Assembly (NCBI GenBank): GCA_958450325.1
Contig: OY288257.1
Span: 7,955,873-8,019,872 of the forward strand
DNA: 64,000 bases
DNA from: Agrostemma githago
Lineage: Eukaryota > Streptophyta > Magnoliopsida > Caryophyllales > Caryophyllaceae
Reading direction: 5' to 3'
Shown piece after piece: positions 60,723-64,000 of this stretch; position 1 is the first letter of the stretch, and every line of letters starts with the position of its first letter. A program made the translations under genes and the position numbers. Under the pieces are notes generated by a model. It was not told the DNA's origin. It was given only the letters and a program-made list of their open reading frames with translations, and searched no databases.

Positions 60723-61235
60723 ATAAGTCGCTTTTACACAATTAATCGATATACGGTCGATGGTGATGTATGTAACACGTACTGGCACCCTCAAACCTTC
60801 TATGTTGCTCCAAATATTTTGTGAGGTTGTTTAAAATAACCCGATCAATAACTCGTGCAATTTCTGGCCATTTTTATTCCGGATTCCGAATCACTAAAAA
60901 AATGTGTATTATACATCTATCGTTGAGCTTTTCGTGAGGTCATATCAGGTCATGTTTCAATTCAAGCTAAAATTCATAACATATGTCCGAGGTTGCATCA
61001 GGATGTATCCTGCCCGATTTCATGCTCAGACGACAAGCACAAGCCGCATTTACACAATTGACCGATTTGCAGTCGGTGATGCTGTAACACATACAACACC
61101 CTCAAACCTTCTTCTTCTTTGTTGTTTCTCATATTTTGTAAGGTTATTTAAATTGAGCCGATCAACAACTCATTCGATTTCAGACCCTGAATCACTGAAA
61201 AAACGTATATTACACTTCATTTTGAACATTTCGCA
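60723..61235 (+). repeat. diverged direct repeat of about 200 bp
   Basis: Two blocks (about 60,723-60,935 and 61,033-61,235) share the same order of words: TTTACACAATT, CACCCTCAAACCTTCT, ATATTTTGT-AGGTT, CGATCAA-AACTC, CGAATCACT/TGAATCACT and a terminal TTTCG-GA. Neither contains an intact long gene. Confidence 0.75.
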
Positions 61236-61468
61236 AGAAACTTTATACTTTAAAAAGTTAGGGCCTTGAGCGAAAGTGACGTAGATTTTTAGGAAGCAAT
61301 GATAGTGCAAATATTATGAGGGCCATTTAAAGCAAATGACGAGGAAAGCAAGTCAACACACCAAATCTAACGAATACAGTATTTTTTTTTTTCTACTATA
61401 AATAATACTCTTTTCCATCCATTCAATCCTTGACATAGGAAAGAAAAGTGGTAAAAGTAGAGATATTA

Positions 61469-61967
61469 GGGTTATTTTATGGGAATAATACCAACTACGT
61501 GTGTGCTTCTTAAAATAATTCAAACTATACGTAATCTCATTTTAATATGAACTACGCATTCACTAATCTCGTTTTGTTATGTATGAAATTATGACTTGCT
61601 ATTACAGGTCATAGTGACTTGTTGTAACTTTCTAGGATTTTATTAGGTCCATTGCAGTCATCATGAAAGCCAAAATAACAATAGAAACATTTTTTTCATA
61701 GCTTCTATAAGACTAAATGAAAAAGAAATGGAAGATGAATTTTCGGTTTTTTTTTTTTTTCAATAGCCGAAAATGAACACGAAATGTAAATCAGAAAAAG
61801 AAGAGTCAGAGAAAGAGTTGAATAATGGGAGGTTGAACAGGTAGCCGGTCACTCATAGCAAAGCGGGGTTGATGAAGACATACTTCGTATTAAAATGAGA
61901 TTACGTATAGTTTGTATTAATTTAAGAAGCACACGCATAGTTGGTATTATTCTCATGAAATAACCCA
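61469..61967. mobile_element. MITE with long (about 80 bp) terminal inverted repeats, 499 bp
   Basis: The left end GGGTTATTTTATGGGAATAA and the right end, read in reverse complement TGGGTTATTTCATGAGAATA, continue to match for about 80 bp. AGATATTA flanks both sides (61461-61468, 61968-61975). The long inverted repeats suggest a Mutator-like origin, although the visible target duplication is 8 rather than 9 bp. Confidence 0.85.
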
Positions 61968-62644
61968 AGATATTATTGGTAAATCAAATGGTTTTATGGG
62001 ACCACCAAATTAAAGTAAAGAAAAAATAGTGGCATTTTGTGTAAATAGAGTAAGGATATAGGGATTATAAGGTAAAATGTTTTGCCAAAAAAGAAAGGTA
62101 AGGAATTGATTGGATTGTCCATTTATATTAAGGGTAAAGGATTGAATGAATGGGAGGGGGTAAACACAAACTCTGAAATGAGACGATTTTACAATACGGT
62201 GTTGATAAGGTCAAAATATTTTTCATGATTCGATAATTATCTAGAATTATGATACGGACTATACGATAATCTTACATTATTTATCTTAAGATGATGTTTT
62301 ACCGGATTAAGTAAGACATAAATTATCCAGAAAAAGGTAGGGACAGTTTGTTTATGCATTCCGTTGACTGCGGAAGGAAGGAATAGGAGTAGGAGTAGGA
62401 GTATTTACCAAAAATGTCTTGGGCTCCAAGGAATGCCACTCTACTGTACGAGTATTTTTTTACTGTCTCTTTCTATGCGCCAATTTCAATGCCAAGGCCA
62501 TACCAACACACTTTGTGGGTCCCCTCCCTCCCTCCTTCCCTTTCTTCTATCCCGTTCCCCAACCCTTAGCTTCGGATTAGTCCGTTGATGATCCTTTTCA
62601 AAATGTACCCCTTCCCATGACTTGGAAAAAAACACTTTACCCCT

Positions 62645-62646
<2 letters not shown>

Positions 62647-62672
<26 letters not shown>
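62647..62672 (+). repeat. (AT)n microsatellite
   Basis: About 13 AT dinucleotides. Confidence 0.97.
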
Positions 62673-62677
<5 letters not shown>

Positions 62678-64000
62678 ATAATAAAGTGTGAAAATGATTA
62701 ATAAATTATTGAATCTAAATTTTATTTCATTTTATGCAAAATAAGATATACATAGTAGTATCTATTTGTCTATTCTTATACTCTCTTCTATTTGATTCTT
62801 TACGTTTACTTTTTCACACTTACCAATGCACGTTTTCTTTTGTCTATATCTTTAGCTACATATTTCTAAAAATTATAAAAACTCGATATTTATAACGCAT
62901 TCGATTAGACAATTTAAACAAGATTTCGCATGACTATATTTTATCTTATATATTAGAAGTTATATCGACAATTTCATTTAGTTATGAATAGTGTCCAAAA
63001 AGCAAATGTAAAGAACCTATTGGAACGGAGGAAGTAATACTATACTCTGTATTATCTACAAAATATTTACGGAGTACTCCGTATTTGATAGTATTATTGA
63101 CCATGAAAGTGAAAATTAATATTTGTAATAACCTTTGTCCACCAAACTTTAACGATCGAAGTAGTGTTATTTCAATGAAACTAATTATGCATTGAATCAA
63201 CTTCTCAAATATATACTATTTTCCGTCTCGTTCATTTGTTTGCATTTAATTAAAATACTTTTCACAATGAATATAAAAGGCAAATAAATGAACGAAACTG
63301 AGAAAAGTACCTGACTTGTTGAAACAATTGCACTTCCACCAATTTATACTCCTTCATGCTAATCATTTGTTTATCTTTAATTATGTGACAAAAATAGTAG
63401 TGGAAGTAGAAAACTACTGGGTCACAAATTATGTTTCACAATTACATTAATAACTCAAAGTTAAAAATTGAGCTTAGTCACATAAGTCATTTAAATCAAA
63501 CTGGGTTAAATTAATCTAATTTTAATTATATTAATTATTATTATTATTTTTTATCTTGATTTATGTGATAGTAACACGAAAATATGTACTCCAGAACAAC
63601 CATAAAACAAGAAATGAAATACAAAATCAAAATAAATTTTAACTATATTAAAATATTTATGTGAGAAAACATATTCTCATCCGATGAATAACGTACGTTT
63701 TAATTTCGATTACTCCATATTTTACTCTCAACTTGATCATTTAATAAAGGTATACAGTGTGATGGGGGAGTAGAGTAATAAATGTAAAGTAGGAAGTAAA
63801 AAAATAAAAAGAGAAAAGCCAAGGCTTGAGTTGAGGCTCGGAGTAGTAGCGAAGCTAACATAAACTTCCCGCTCATAAGCAGAACTGCAGAAGCAGAAGC
63901 AGAAGCAGAGTGTGTAGGAGTGAAGTCTGTTTGTTTACTTAGCCTACTTAATAAACCACCACCAACACTCCACTCCACTCCACTCTCCCTGTAAATTTCA

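Larger units (their letters stand above)
59822..64000. other. intergenic region downstream of the kinase
   Basis: AT-rich, with no recognisable gene. It contains a diverged direct repeat (60,723-61,235), a long-inverted-repeat MITE (61,469-61,967), an AT microsatellite and short TACTCCGTA-type inverted repeats (63,034-63,100). The last 150 bases (GCAGAA and CCACTCCACTCC runs) could be a leader of a gene beyond the window; that is a guess. Confidence 0.5.

Noticed and set aside
63700..63978. 92-codon ORF on the minus strand near the right edge
   Set aside because: It is made of a GCAGAA-type simple repeat (SASASASA) and a poly-T hydrophobic run; no family resemblance.

Overview
This is eukaryotic nuclear DNA from a flowering plant, almost certainly a eudicot. 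The evidence is spliced genes with GT-AG introns, plant-specific protein families (an ABCB26-type ABC transporter, a D6PK-type AGCVIII kinase, a long SHM6/SHM7-type serine hydroxymethyltransferase), Athila retrotransposons primed by tRNA-Asp, plant LINEs with a terminal RNase H domain, Helitrons, hAT elements and Stowaway MITEs. The frequent TACTCCGTA-type words remind me of Caryophyllales genomes, but I hold that only weakly.

Positions 1-27,715 are a nested stack of retroelements. A LINE (24,422-27,715, plus strand, dead) abuts an Athila-type element (Athila-2, minus strand, 20,155-24,421). Athila-2 is broken off inside its protease by the 5' LTR of a second Athila (Athila-1, minus strand, 8,466-20,154). 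The 3' env-like ORF of Athila-1 is hit twice: by a solo LTR of another Athila-like family (8,720-11,604, perfect 5-bp target duplication CTAGG), which itself contains a Helitron 3' end, and by a plus-strand gag-only element of Tat/Ogre type (1-8,465, running off the left edge). Missing partner LTRs of Athila-1, Athila-2 and the gag-only element are expected left of the window.

The most unusual signal here is a palindrome module. Copies of ACTCGATCGAGT and close variants stand in fours, with centre spacings of about 22, 51 and 22 bp. Such quartets occur twice in the gag-only LTR, once after the Athila-1 pol gene and once in the Athila-1 5' LTR. A ten-copy version with the same spacings lies inside the Athila-1 gag coding region. 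Two other LTR families in the window carry dyads with different sequences.

Positions 28,433-31,336 are a non-autonomous hAT-like element with a second hAT-like element inserted in it; each has terminal inverted repeats and 8-bp target duplications matching at 7 of 8 bases. Genes follow from 32 kb: an intact SHMT (32,202-35,703, plus), a convergent membrane-anchored alpha/beta hydrolase (36,358-37,413, minus), the ABC transporter in 18 exons over 13.5 kb (39,701-53,173, plus; spliced CDS 2,052 nt, open throughout), and a two-exon D6PK-like kinase (57,210-59,821, plus). The four genes are unrelated in function (one-carbon metabolism, an unknown hydrolase, plastid transport, auxin-transport signalling) and show no operon-like link.

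The transporter's introns are heavily invaded. Intron 1 holds a Helitron carrying about 20 degenerate units that resemble plant snRNA promoters (USE plus TATA). Intron 8 appears to use a GC-AG splice pair. Intron 11 contains a decayed Ty3/gypsy fragment interrupted by an Athila-like LTR piece. Intergenic DNA from 53 to 64 kb is AT-rich, with MITEs, tandem duplications and microsatellites; I see no gene there apart from the kinase.
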